DNA of 64,000 nucleotides from Candidatus Trichorickettsia mobilis (GTDB lineage Bacteria > Pseudomonadota > Alphaproteobacteria > Rickettsiales > Rickettsiaceae): positions 930,001 to 994,000 of the forward strand of contig NZ_CP112932.1 in NCBI RefSeq assembly GCF_034366785.1. The letters run 5' to 3'. A program made the translations under genes and the position numbers. Each line of letters starts with the position of its first letter. Within the stretch, counting starts at the first letter, position 1. Below, in pieces: positions 1 to 8,524 of this stretch. The notes beneath the pieces were generated by a model. It was given only the letters and a program-made list of their open reading frames with translations. It was not told the origin of the DNA and made no database searches.

Positions 1-684
1 TCAGATATAGCTCAAGCTTATGGAAAAATTCCAATTGATGTTAATGAATGTAATATTGATCTTGCTAGCATTTCTGGCCATAAAATTTATGGACCGAAAG
101 GTGTTGGAGCCTTATATGTACGTAAAAAACCTCGTGTCCGCCTAAGTCCTATAATCAACGGTGGTGGACAGGAGCGGGGCATGAGATCAGGTACTCTGGC
201 CTCACCGCTAATCGTAGGTTTTGGTAAAGCTGCCGAAATTGCTTTAGTTGAAATGGATCAAGACTATTTACATGTCAAAAATTTATTTAATAAATTTGTG
301 GGTCTGATTACCAGTCAAATTCCTGATGTTTATTTGAATGGTGATCGAAACCAACGATATCCTGGTAATATTAATTTGAGTTTTGCTTATATTGAGGGTG
401 AATCGATGATTCTGGCAGTCAAAGATTTAGCGGTGTCCTCTGGTTCAGCCTGTACTTCCTCTTCTCTTGAACCTTCATATGTATTACGGGCGCTTGGAGT
501 AGATGAAGAGCTGGCACATACTTCTCTTAGATTTGGAGTTGGAAGATTTACTCGTGAAGATGAGATTGACTATGCGGTAGAGCTTATAATTTCTAAAATC
601 AAATTCTTGAGAGAAATGAGTCCACTCTGGGAAATGGTTCAAGAGGGGGTGGACTTAAAGCAGATTAAGTGGGCAACACATTAA
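1..684 (+). CDS. iscS: Cysteine desulfurase IscS, C-terminal 227 residues (5' end outside window)
   Basis: PLP enzyme that takes sulfur from L-cysteine and passes it as a persulfide to the IscU scaffold and to tRNA thiolation. The frame is open from base 1, so the gene begins upstream; an internal ATG at 181 is not the start. The PLP-binding lysine lies in [10 protein letters not shown] (Lys codon at 82-84), followed by [12 protein letters not shown]. The catalytic cysteine loop is [10 protein letters not shown] (Cys codon at 451-453). Both features separate IscS/NifS class I enzymes from SufS. About 175 N-terminal residues of the usual ~400 are missing from view. iscU follows after 182 bp that hold a perfect palindrome, so the three isc genes read as one cluster with a repeat inserted. 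Identity is firm. Confidence 0.96.
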   Translation, partial: SDIAQAYGKIPIDVNECNIDLASISGHKIYGPKGVGALYVRKKPRVRLSPIINGGGQERGMRSGTLASPLIVGFGKAAEIALVEMDQDYLHVKNLFNKFVGLITSQIPDVYLNGDRNQRYPGNINLSFAYIEGESMILAVKDLAVSSGSACTSSSLEPSYVLRALGVDEELAHTSLRFGVGRFTREDEIDYAVELIISKIKFLREMSPLWEMVQEGVDLKQIKWATH

Positions 685-720
685 AAGTATAATACTTTTA
701 ATGCCATCTCGAGCCCCGCA

Positions 721-787
721 TGTCATCCCGAACTTGTTTCGGGATCTCATCAGGTTCATAAGATCCCGAAACAAGTTCGGGATGACA
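721..787. repeat. Perfect 27-bp-stem palindrome between iscS and iscU (CCCGAACTTG family)
   Basis: Bases 721-747 are exactly complementary to 761-787, with a 13-base loop. The core arm is CCCGAACTTGTTTCGGG. Closely similar palindromes lie at 25654-25721 and 50521-50587, and a decayed one at 4725-4774. No T-run follows, so it is not a classical intrinsic terminator, although a transcript would fold into a strong hairpin between two isc genes. Confidence 0.9.
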
Positions 788-866
788 AGCGGCGTTCGGG
801 ATGGTATGGCATGCGGTGTACATTAACGCTCCCGGCAGACTTTTTTAAAACTTGTGAGGTAAAAAT

Positions 867-1262
867 ATGGCATATGATAAAAAAGTAATCGATCATTATG
901 AAAATCCACGTAACGTAGGATCTTTAGATAAAACAGATACTACTGTGGGTACTGGTTTGGTTGGCGCGCCTGCTTGTGGCGATGTAATGAAATTACAAAT
1001 TAGAGTTAACGCAGAAGGTATGATTGAAGAAGCCAAATTTAAAACTTTTGGTTGTGGTTCTGCAATTGCTTCTAGCTCTTTAGTAACTGAATGGATCAAA
1101 GGTAAATCGGTAGATGAGGCAGAAGCAATTAGAAATACTGAAATTGCAGAGTACTTATCACTACCACCAGTAAAGCTTCATTGCTCTTTGCTGGCTGAGG
1201 ATGCGGTAAAGGCAGCTATAAAAGACTATAAAGATAAACAAGCAGCAAAATCTGTAATATGA
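867..1262 (+). CDS. iscU: Fe-S cluster assembly scaffold IscU
   Basis: Scaffold on which [2Fe-2S] and [4Fe-4S] clusters are built from IscS-derived sulfur before delivery to apoproteins. The 131 residues match the usual length. The three cluster cysteines are visible in PACGDV, FGCGSA and LHCSLLAEDA, with the conserved Asp two residues after the first. The canonical HscA-binding LPPVK motif is present as LPPVKLHC. The start ATG follows a GAGGT ribosome site (about 853-858). The stop overlaps the iscA start (ATGA at 1259-1262), which implies translational coupling. Confidence 0.97.
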   Translation: MAYDKKVIDHYENPRNVGSLDKTDTTVGTGLVGAPACGDVMKLQIRVNAEGMIEEAKFKTFGCGSAIASSSLVTEWIKGKSVDEAEAIRNTEIAEYLSLPPVKLHCSLLAEDAVKAAIKDYKDKQAAKSVI

Positions 1263-1606
1263 CAGCAATAAGACCTAAGCAAGTACTTGTGCTAACTGAG
1301 CCAGCAGTAGAACAAATCAAACTGTTACTTAAAAAGAGCCAGAAACCGGTAGTTGGTATCAGAATTGGCGTTAAGTCAGGCGGTTGTTCCGGTTATAGCT
1401 ATTACTTTGAATATGCCGATGAGAAAAAACCATTTGATGAAGTAATAGAACAGCATGGCGTCACTATTTTAATTGATCCCAAAGCATTAATGTATCTAAT
1501 TGGTACTGAGATGGATTATCATAATGATCAATTCAAATCTGGATTTGTTTTTGTTAATCCTAATGAAAAAGGAAGATGTGGCTGTGGCAAATCATTTAAT
1601 GTTTGA
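1259..1606 (+). CDS. iscA: A-type Fe-S carrier IscA (HesB family)
   Basis: Small A-type carrier that takes clusters from IscU or supplies iron and delivers them to targets. It has 115 residues, typical of the family. The three conserved cysteines appear in SGGCSGYSY and in the C-terminal CGCGKSFNV. It begins inside the iscU stop codon and is the last gene of the tight unit. hscB, hscA and fdx, which follow iscA in many proteobacteria, are not next; a lipoprotein gene follows after 94 bp. Confidence 0.95.
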   Translation: MTAIRPKQVLVLTEPAVEQIKLLLKKSQKPVVGIRIGVKSGGCSGYSYYFEYADEKKPFDEVIEQHGVTILIDPKALMYLIGTEMDYHNDQFKSGFVFVNPNEKGRCGCGKSFNV

Positions 1607-1700
1607 AGATATCTTGCCACCTACTCATTATTGCCATATTTGCGATTAACACTATATAAAATTTATTGCTTTCGTAACATAGTTTATTTATAAAGTATAG

Positions 1701-2336
1701 ATGTATAAAATTTATTTTTTGCCCATTTTTATTATAGCCTTAATGTTAAGTGGGTGTATGCCAGCTATTTTTACTGGTGCTGTTAGCTCAACTATGGCTG
1801 TTGCTGGAGACCGGTCTGTCGGCACTGCAATTGATGATACCAAAATTGCTGCAAGAATTAAAGCTGACTTTGTAAAAAACAATTTTAGAGAATTATATAC
1901 TAAAATCTCCGTTAGCGTATTGAATGCTCGTGTTTTATATACAGGTACCGTTGATAAAGAAGAAGATATGCTAACTGCCGTACAAATCGCCTGGAATCAG
2001 AAGGATGTTAAGGAAGTAGTAAATGAGTTGATAGTTGATAAAAACAGCGGTCACTTTGACTTAGTGCAATATACAAGAGATAGTATGATTACTACTCAAA
2101 TTAAATCGAAGGCTTTCTTGAAGCGTGAAATTAAGTTTGTGAATTATACGGTAATAACTGTTAATGACATTGTGTATTTATTTGGTAGTGCGCGGTCAGA
2201 AGAAGAATTAGAGCAAATGGCAGATATTGCATCAAAAGTACATGGCGTCAAAAAAGTTATATCTCATGTTAAGATAATAGAACCTTCAAGTAATGCCCCC
2301 TCTGTTGCAGATAGACTTTCCGATGACAATACTTAA
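1701..2336 (+). CDS. BON-domain outer-membrane lipoprotein (DolP/OsmY-like)
   Basis: Predicted lipoprotein of 211 residues with a signal peptide ending in the lipobox LSGC (residues 16-19). Two BON domains follow, at about residues 45-115 (DDTKIAARIKADFVKNNF onward) and about 122-195 (RDSMITTQIKSKAFL onward). This is the architecture of DolP (YraP), which binds anionic phospholipid and supports outer-membrane integrity in E. coli. The role here is inferred from the architecture. The gene lies between isc and an rlpA-like gene; the adjacent genes also concern the envelope. Confidence 0.85.
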   Translation: MYKIYFLPIFIIALMLSGCMPAIFTGAVSSTMAVAGDRSVGTAIDDTKIAARIKADFVKNNFRELYTKISVSVLNARVLYTGTVDKEEDMLTAVQIAWNQKDVKEVVNELIVDKNSGHFDLVQYTRDSMITTQIKSKAFLKREIKFVNYTVITVNDIVYLFGSARSEEELEQMADIASKVHGVKKVISHVKIIEPSSNAPSVADRLSDDNT

Positions 2337-2382
2337 GTACTTATATTCTAAAATTAATTCAATAGTCGAGTGCAGCTTTGAA

Positions 2383-3003
2383 ATGCATCGGCTATACATA
2401 ATTCTACTTTTTTTACTGACTGGTTGCATGAGTCAACAAGATAGGTTGCATAAAAAATTATCAAAAGAAGATCCTAAAAATATTAATTATCAAGGACATT
2501 ATAAAATAGGTAAAGAATATAGCATCAAAGGCAGTAGTTATATACCAGAAAAAAATATTAAATATGATCAAATCGGTGTTGCTTCTTGGTATGGCAGTAA
2601 GCATGGGTTTCATGGAAAAAATACCGCAAACGGTGACCGCTATAATAAATATACATTAACAGCAGCGCATACAACATTACCACTACCAAGTTTAATCAAA
2701 GTAACAAATTTGGAAAATAACAAATCAGTAATCTTAATGGTAAATGACAGAGGGCCATTCAGCAAAAATCGTATACTGGATGTTTCTGAGACTGCAGCTC
2801 ATGTTTTGTCTTTTAAAAGACAAGGAACTGCTAAGGTGCGAGTACAATATATGCATAAAGAAACTCAAGATTTCTTAAAAAAAATTGCATTAAATCCTAA
2901 GGAAGGTTCAAGGACAGCTCATAAAACAAAAAGTAAACATTGTAGTATTAATTGTCATGTTAAATTAGTAAACTTAAAATATAATCTTGCTATAACTCCT
3001 TAG
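2383..3003 (+). CDS. RlpA-like septal/lytic-transglycosylase lipoprotein, DPBB domain
   Basis: Lipoprotein with a double-psi beta-barrel domain of the RlpA family, which in studied bacteria cleaves or binds denuded peptidoglycan at the septum. The frame is open from 2293, but the ATG at 2383 is chosen because it gives a short signal peptide with a lipobox (LLTGC); earlier starts would overlap the BON gene and bury it. The DPBB core shows GVASWYGSKHGFHGKNTANG and later VNDRGPF, with the RlpA catalytic-type Asp in NDRGPF. At 206 residues it lacks the C-terminal SPOR domain of E. coli RlpA. The C-terminal ~50 residues are basic and look disordered. Confidence 0.85.
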   Translation: MHRLYIILLFLLTGCMSQQDRLHKKLSKEDPKNINYQGHYKIGKEYSIKGSSYIPEKNIKYDQIGVASWYGSKHGFHGKNTANGDRYNKYTLTAAHTTLPLPSLIKVTNLENNKSVILMVNDRGPFSKNRILDVSETAAHVLSFKRQGTAKVRVQYMHKETQDFLKKIALNPKEGSRTAHKTKSKHCSINCHVKLVNLKYNLAITP

Positions 3004-3008
3004 GTTCT

Positions 3009-3476
3009 GTGATAATATCTAATTTACAAGAATTCCACCAGTTACTTCAGAGCAGCAAGCCAATACTTGCTGTAGATTACGGACAGAAGAAACTTGGACT
3101 CGCAATATCTGATCCAAATTACACGATCTCCATGCCTCTAAAAACGTTAAATTGTATCAATGACTCAGAAAAAATAAAAATAATATTAAGTTTTATCGAT
3201 GAGTATTCAGCTTGTGCTCTAGTTATAGGGTTGCCAATTATGATGGATGGCGCTGTTAGTAATCAGGCGCTGTTAGTACAAAATTTTACAAATTGTTTAT
3301 CTACTAAAACTGATCTACCAATATATATGCAAGATGAACGATTAACCTCCAGAGCGGCGAATAACTTGCTAAAATACTTGGGTTTAAAAAGAAATAAGAG
3401 AAACCAACAGGATGATTGTATAGCTGCTGGCATGATTTTAGAAACAGTATTGAGTTCTATTAAATTTCTGAATTAA
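3009..3476 (+). CDS. ruvX: Putative pre-16S rRNA nuclease YqgF/RuvX
   Basis: RNase H-fold nuclease thought to process the 16S rRNA 5' end, also annotated as a Holliday junction resolvase. 155 residues with a GTG start only 5 bp after the rlpA-like stop. The first acidic motif is VDYGQKKLGLAISD, the second is the YMQDERLTS motif, and the last Asp pair is in QQDDCIAAGMIL. All three family motifs are present, so the active site looks complete. Confidence 0.92.
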   Translation: MIISNLQEFHQLLQSSKPILAVDYGQKKLGLAISDPNYTISMPLKTLNCINDSEKIKIILSFIDEYSACALVIGLPIMMDGAVSNQALLVQNFTNCLSTKTDLPIYMQDERLTSRAANNLLKYLGLKRNKRNQQDDCIAAGMILETVLSSIKFLN

Positions 3477-3490
3477 TCTAACTTTCTGTC

Positions 3491-3796
3491 TTATGTTGGT
3501 AAGTCCTGAGCGTGCATATCAACTATTAAAGTGTCTATGGCTCTATCAATATCGTCTGATATTGTGTGATAGTATTTAGAAATTATTAAATCTACATCCA
3601 TTATAAACTTATCTGTGAATTTTGACGAATCTTCATAATTATCATAAATCTTATTGATATATAAATATTGTAGCTCTACTAATAATATCCTGTCAGCTAA
3701 ATCTTTTGCCAACTTTATTAATGAATCTTTAATCAAGTCCTCAAATATATTTTGTAATACTTCTTTGTCGAAAGTAGTTGTGTTGGGCTGTGTCAT
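3491..3796 (-). CDS. Hypothetical protein, 101 residues, helical
   Basis: I do not recognise this protein. It is acidic, predicted mostly helical, with no signal peptide or membrane segment and no cysteine. It ends 14 bp from ruvX, tail to tail, and is separated from the divergent regulator gene at 4066 by 269 bp of very AT-rich DNA that should hold promoters for both. Codon use looks like its neighbours. It might be a small species-specific protein. Confidence 0.55.
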   Translation of the reverse strand: MTQPNTTTFDKEVLQNIFEDLIKDSLIKLAKDLADRILLVELQYLYINKIYDNYEDSSKFTDKFIMDVDLIISKYYHTISDDIDRAIDTLIVDMHAQDLPT

Positions 3797-4065
3797 AATA
3801 TACCATATAGTTACATATCATATTGTTTAGCATAATAATATTTTGATATTCTATTTACAAGCAGGAAGTACTATATTTTAGCATGGAAATCAATAGTAAT
3901 ATTTTATATTATGGTACTATTGTCTTGTTATATATAAATATAAAATAATATTTAACAAATTCTATAGGAATAAATTATAAGTGTTGTATAATAATAGACA
4001 ATATGTTATATAATACTATTATTTAGAATTTCAATTATTTAAATATATTAAACATAGTTATTTAT

Positions 4066-4695
4066 ATGGATTTAAAGCAACTCGGATCAAGACTTCAATA
4101 TATACGCAAACAAGCTGGATTAAGCAGAGAATATATTGAGAAAACTTACAATATTCCAGCCGTAACAATAAGATCATGGGAAATATTAGGACCAGATATA
4201 GGCATATATAAATTGGTCAAATATTTGGAAATATACAAGAATTACGGTTTAAATTTTTCGTTGGATGTATTGTTGGATACCACCAAAAATTTTATCTTAA
4301 ACTATAATCAATCTGTAAATGAAGAAAATCGTTTTTTAAATAGTAGTTTTTGCTTACGGTTATTGCAAGATGCTATGCAAGTATTTTTTTATGCTAATGA
4401 ACGTAAAGAGATTCTATACTTGAGCAATATATGTAAGAATTTACTACCCAGCACTAATAAAGAGCTGGTACTCACTAATATTACTATACAAAATATTATA
4501 CCAAGTGAAGAGTATGAGAAATGTTTAGTGCCTATAGCAGATGTATTAAGCGGAAAGCTTGCAAGTATTACTTACTCCATAAACAAGCAAAATACGCTTT
4601 CTACTATAGAGCTATCACTATTACCTAATTTCGATAAATTGAGTAATGTAATTGGCTTTGTGGCCACGCAACCAACAGCAATGTTCGGATTTTAG
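4066..4695 (+). CDS. Helix-turn-helix regulator with a possible PAS-like C-terminal domain
   Basis: 209 residues. Residues 5-50 look like an XRE-type helix-turn-helix: LGSRLQYIRKQAGLSREYIE followed by IPAVTIRSWE, where the second segment fits a recognition helix. Residues ~100-209 have the feel of a PAS sensor fold (QDAMQVFFYANERKEILYLS), but no cofactor residue is obvious. No histidine kinase or response-regulator residues were seen. It stands alone, divergent from the gene at 3491-3796. Target genes and ligand are unknown. Confidence 0.65.
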   Translation: MDLKQLGSRLQYIRKQAGLSREYIEKTYNIPAVTIRSWEILGPDIGIYKLVKYLEIYKNYGLNFSLDVLLDTTKNFILNYNQSVNEENRFLNSSFCLRLLQDAMQVFFYANERKEILYLSNICKNLLPSTNKELVLTNITIQNIIPSEEYEKCLVPIADVLSGKLASITYSINKQNTLSTIELSLLPNFDKLSNVIGFVATQPTAMFGF

Positions 4696-5086
4696 TTGTA
4701 TTGTAGTTATTCTCGAACTCAGTAGTCATCCCGAAACAACTCGTGAAACAAGTTCAGGGCATGGTTCGGGATGAACATCTGTTTAGGTGACTACCATGCG
4801 CGTGCTATGAGCATTTTTAAAATTGAACGTCACTATACGGTTTTTATGTCGTTTGAGCGGAGGAGTGCTCAAGCTCTTGGTGCAATCTAGGAATCAGTCC
4901 AAAGTACTGATAAAGACTGGAGTGCTTTGACTTCGTCGCAAAGCTTGACAAATATGACACAGTTCATCGCTGTAAACTCTACTTCTGCGGATGATTTATA
5001 CAGGTCTGGCACTCAATCTGAAATAAACCTAAAGTGCTCTGCGGGTCGAAGTTCAATCCTCTCTCATGCTTGAGTTTTAAAGTGGT
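4696..5086. other. Non-coding 391 bp between the HTH gene and tamB, with repeat debris
   Basis: No credible gene. Bases 4725-4774 hold a decayed member of the CCCGAACTTG palindrome family (TCATCCCGAA facing TTCGGGATGA). The rest (about 4850-5080) is unusually rich in short inverted motifs and less AT-rich than other intergenic DNA here, which suggests old repeat remnants, but I could not match it to another copy in the window. Confidence 0.6.
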
Positions 5087-8000
5087 TTAATAATCTTTGC
5101 GCCAATTGACTCCTATTGAGTTTGAATCATTGCCACCGCTTGAACTTTCAATAAACAAATGATTTGTTATTTCTACTTCAATCCTTCCCTTTCCAGTACC
5201 AGCTTGCATTCCTCGTTCAATTTCAAAATATACTTTGTCAGTTAAATATTTGCCAACCCCAACAGCTGTTTCCTGATGTCCCAGCTCGTTTTTATTAGTT
5301 TTTACTTTTATGTCATCCACACCAAGCAATTTTCTGGCAGAAGATATAGGATCAAAACTCACTGCACTTCCATGCCCTGATAGGCGCTTTAAATTATTAG
5401 CTAATTGTATCGCTTGAAACGCACTAATATTCTTCGATTCTTTACCAAACAAAACTATTGATAATATTTCCTCTTGTGGCAATATTGGGGAAGATTCAAT
5501 GGCAAGAGTAGGTGTAAGTAATGGTCCAGACAATACAGGACTGATTTCGATATTTTCTGTGGTAGTTATGCCTTTAATATTTAAATATGGTGATGGTGGA
5601 ATATCTCCTTCAAAAATGAGAGATCCTTCTTTTAGATTCCATTGTTTACCAAATTCCTGATACCTTCCTCTAATAACTTGGAGCTTACCTTCAATGTTTG
5701 GCTGATCTATGGTACCCTTAACTTTTAATTGCCCTCCAAGTTCTGCATTAAGCCCCCAACCTCTAACAAAAACCTGAGATTTAGTGGATATTGATATTTG
5801 CATCGATAATGGGTAAGTAGATAAAAAACTTGAGTTAGTTAATTCTTTTTTTATTGGATGTGGAATTGTTTCTACTATATTTAGTGTAGGAATATCGTTT
5901 TTAAATTGATCAGGAATAGTGATTTCTAAAGGTCCGACTTCTATCGCGCCACTTGCTTTTGCTGCAGCATTATTACCTTTTATTGCTAAATCAGCTTTTA
6001 CCGCCCCACGAACGTTTGGATGATTTAATAAATTAAAGCCATTAGTGACTAAAATCACTTCAAAAGGTTTATCGCTCTTATTCAACATTATCTTGGCAGT
6101 ACTCAACAGCTTATTTCCTTGATTATCTTGCGCTTTAAATTCATCTATATTGATAACACCATTATTAGCTTTAAAAATACCATGGATATTTTGTAACTTT
6201 AACCCTAATCTATCATAAATATAACTACCATTAGCAAAAGTAAGGATTCCATCAAGTTTAGGATAATTGAGGCTACCATTTAAGTGTAGATGTCCAGACA
6301 ATGAGCCAGTAAGTTGATGAATGACCGGCAAATATGCTCTGGTAAAGGGTTCAATTAAAGTATCAAGCGCTAAGGTACCCTTTATCTTTTCATCTCTTAC
6401 CATTTCAAATAAAAAAGGAGATAATGAGGCTTTAACTGGCACTGTCAATTCTCCAGTTAGTGCTGCAATATTTTTTGATGTTATTTTTAGATTTATATGC
6501 AGCAATTGCTCAATAAGCTTGGCATCTAGTATCATTATTGAATCTGAAACTACAGTATTTGCAAGATCAATGTTAGTAACTTTTACATTACCTGTAAATT
6601 GAGGCGCTAAAAGACTATCGGTAAATTTAAGTTTACCATGAGCTTTAGCATGCTTTAGTGGAGAATATATTGTTAGCGGCAATCCCAAAATTGGGATTTC
6701 TTCAAATATTAATGTTGCATCGATTTTATTCTCAGTTAACTGACCATCACCGGCAATAAAACCATTATCCAGTTTTAATTTTTTGATCTCCCAGAATAAT
6801 TTACCATGATCATAGGCAAAATTCATCAGTTGATCACTAGTGATTTTGTGTTCACCGTAATTGCCGGTAATGTTGGAAATAGAACTAGAAAATTCTTGTG
6901 CTGATTTTAATAATAAAGATATTAAAGCTTTGAGATTGAAAGCATGATGTTTTTCTTTTGTCTTACCTAAAATACTAAGATTCCATCGATTATTAAGCTC
7001 AGTTACTTCTAGTAACAAATGATCAAAAATTCTCCCTTGAACATCAGCCTCACGAAACTCTATTTTTGCCTTTTCTAGCTTTAATTTCCAAAGATCACTC
7101 GCTTTAATATCAATCAAAGTTTTTGAGGCTTGTATTGACGGAGTCAATAATTGTTCAATATTAGCAGTAATAGTACAAGCTTGAACTTGTGAAGGAGCCG
7201 CCATATTAATTTCCATTACAGCCTTTCCTTTTAATGGAATCGGTAAAAATGTTGATAATGTCGATAAATCATCACTTACTATCTTTATATTGCCGTTAAT
7301 CAGATTATTAGACTTATTCCAGACAGCTTGACCTTTAGCAGTAACATAATCAGCATCAGCTACAATATTATTAAAATAAATCAAATTATCTGTTCCTAAA
7401 ACAAAATCAGTTTTTACCGATATATCCTTCAATGTAGTTGTTGCGGTAAGCTCGCCAGATAATTTCTGCTCATTAGACCTCTTATGAAACTCTACTCCTG
7501 TGGACAATTGCGTCGTCGCGCCTAGGCTCGAATCCTCACGTACTTTATGTACGCTGCGGTTCTGCGCTCCGTGTGCTTCTAGCACTTGTTCCACAGGAGC
7601 GAGTTTCGTAAGAGGTCTATTATATTTAATTATAGTTGTCCATAAAATATCTGGAATAAAAGTATCTTTATACTTTACATTCTTTGTCTGCAAAGAAGCT
7701 GTAAGCTCAGGAGCTTTTATAGTGCCGGCAAGAGTTAATTTTCCTTCTAGCGTGCTATTTTCTTCTATCTCTTCAACAAGTTTATGAAAGATATTAGTAT
7801 ATACTGTATATTGTCCATTCAACATTTCAGTTGTAAAGTTAATGCTACTACTGCCGTTGATCATAGTATTATTAAAATTCAATGATAAATTATCAAATAT
7901 AAGCTGCTGATTTTTTATTGAATAATTGCCTGATGTATGTAGTTTGATGTAGTGTTCAAATAATGAATCAAGGTTAAAGGTTAAATTTTTTTCCGCTCCC

Positions 8001-8524
8001 TGCCATAATAAATTTCCTGTTATCGCCAATGCTAATTCTGAGCTCAAACCAGTTATATGTTCGCTGATTACAGCATTAAGAATATTAATATTACTAATAG
8101 ATATATCGACAGCTTCATCAGTACTGCTAGCGCCAATATCCACTTTCTCAGGAATACGAATCAACTCTATATATTTGAGCGTAAGTTCATCGATAACTAG
8201 CTTGCGACTAAGTATTGTTGTTGGAGAAATGCCGAGCTGCATATTTTTTGCTATAAACCATAATCCATTATGATCTGATAATTTCATGGACTTCAGATGA
8301 AGTTTTAAAGGAAACTTAAATTCTAAACTCTCTAGCTCAATATTATAGCCAAGATTTTCATTGACAGAATTTATAATCAATGAGCTAATTTGTTCTTTAG
8401 CGTGATTAGTATTAAGCCAAAATCCTAGTCCTAGAATAATTAATAATAATATACCACCACTATAGGCTATGCTCCGCATTAATAGTTTAGTAAAATAAAA
8501 ACTAATTTCTTTATTTTTTGTCAT
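5087..8524 (-). CDS. tamB: TamB (AsmA-like inter-membrane bridge protein) carrying an in-frame palindromic element
   Basis: Large inner-membrane-anchored beta-groove protein, partner of TamA; the family supports outer-membrane protein insertion and anterograde phospholipid transport. 1145 residues, typical length. Residues ~17-35 form the single N-terminal membrane segment, the middle is a long run of short beta repeats, and the last ~350 residues are the TamB (DUF490) C-terminal domain, with the signature region around GRYQEFGKQWNLKEGSL and a terminal beta strand. It starts immediately next to the tamA stop, so tamA-tamB is one unit. Residues ~302-349 are encoded by a 146-bp palindromic repeat (7474-7619) that adds 48 codons without breaking the frame. 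Confidence 0.93.
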   Translation of the reverse strand: MTKNKEISFYFTKLLMRSIAYSGGILLLIILGLGFWLNTNHAKEQISSLIINSVNENLGYNIELESLEFKFPLKLHLKSMKLSDHNGLWFIAKNMQLGISPTTILSRKLVIDELTLKYIELIRIPEKVDIGASSTDEAVDISISNINILNAVISEHITGLSSELALAITGNLLWQGAEKNLTFNLDSLFEHYIKLHTSGNYSIKNQQLIFDNLSLNFNNTMINGSSSINFTTEMLNGQYTVYTNIFHKLVEEIEENSTLEGKLTLAGTIKAPELTASLQTKNVKYKDTFIPDILWTTIIKYNRPLTKLAPVEQVLEAHGAQNRSVHKVREDSSLGATTQLSTGVEFHKRSNEQKLSGELTATTTLKDISVKTDFVLGTDNLIYFNNIVADADYVTAKGQAVWNKSNNLINGNIKIVSDDLSTLSTFLPIPLKGKAVMEINMAAPSQVQACTITANIEQLLTPSIQASKTLIDIKASDLWKLKLEKAKIEFREADVQGRIFDHLLLEVTELNNRWNLSILGKTKEKHHAFNLKALISLLLKSAQEFSSSISNITGNYGEHKITSDQLMNFAYDHGKLFWEIKKLKLDNGFIAGDGQLTENKIDATLIFEEIPILGLPLTIYSPLKHAKAHGKLKFTDSLLAPQFTGNVKVTNIDLANTVVSDSIMILDAKLIEQLLHINLKITSKNIAALTGELTVPVKASLSPFLFEMVRDEKIKGTLALDTLIEPFTRAYLPVIHQLTGSLSGHLHLNGSLNYPKLDGILTFANGSYIYDRLGLKLQNIHGIFKANNGVINIDEFKAQDNQGNKLLSTAKIMLNKSDKPFEVILVTNGFNLLNHPNVRGAVKADLAIKGNNAAAKASGAIEVGPLEITIPDQFKNDIPTLNIVETIPHPIKKELTNSSFLSTYPLSMQISISTKSQVFVRGWGLNAELGGQLKVKGTIDQPNIEGKLQVIRGRYQEFGKQWNLKEGSLIFEGDIPPSPYLNIKGITTTENIEISPVLSGPLLTPTLAIESSPILPQEEILSIVLFGKESKNISAFQAIQLANNLKRLSGHGSAVSFDPISSARKLLGVDDIKVKTNKNELGHQETAVGVGKYLTDKVYFEIERGMQAGTGKGRIEVEITNHLFIESSSGGNDSNSIGVNWRKDY
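7474..7619 (-). repeat. Rickettsia-type palindromic element inside tamB (146 bp, 48-codon insertion)
   Basis: Ends are inverted repeats: TAGACCTCTTATGAAACTC at 7474 and its complement with one mismatch ending at 7619. If the terminal TA is a target duplication, the net insertion is 144 bp. Translated in the tamB frame it gives 48 residues, including KLAPVEQVL and TTQLSTGVEF, matching the peptide encoded by the copy in ugd (20657-20802) at 33 of 48 positions by my count. RPE insertion into genes is established for Rickettsia; assignment to a named RPE type was not possible. Confidence 0.92.

Noticed and set aside
721-787. Intrinsic terminators at the CCCGAACTTG palindromes
   Set aside because: The hairpins are strong, but no T-run follows at any of the copies and they occur within an operon and far from gene ends.
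7500-7787. Plus-strand frames inside tamB at the palindrome, and similar ones in ugd (20571-20765)
   Set aside because: They arise from the reverse reading of the inserted elements and lack any support as genes.
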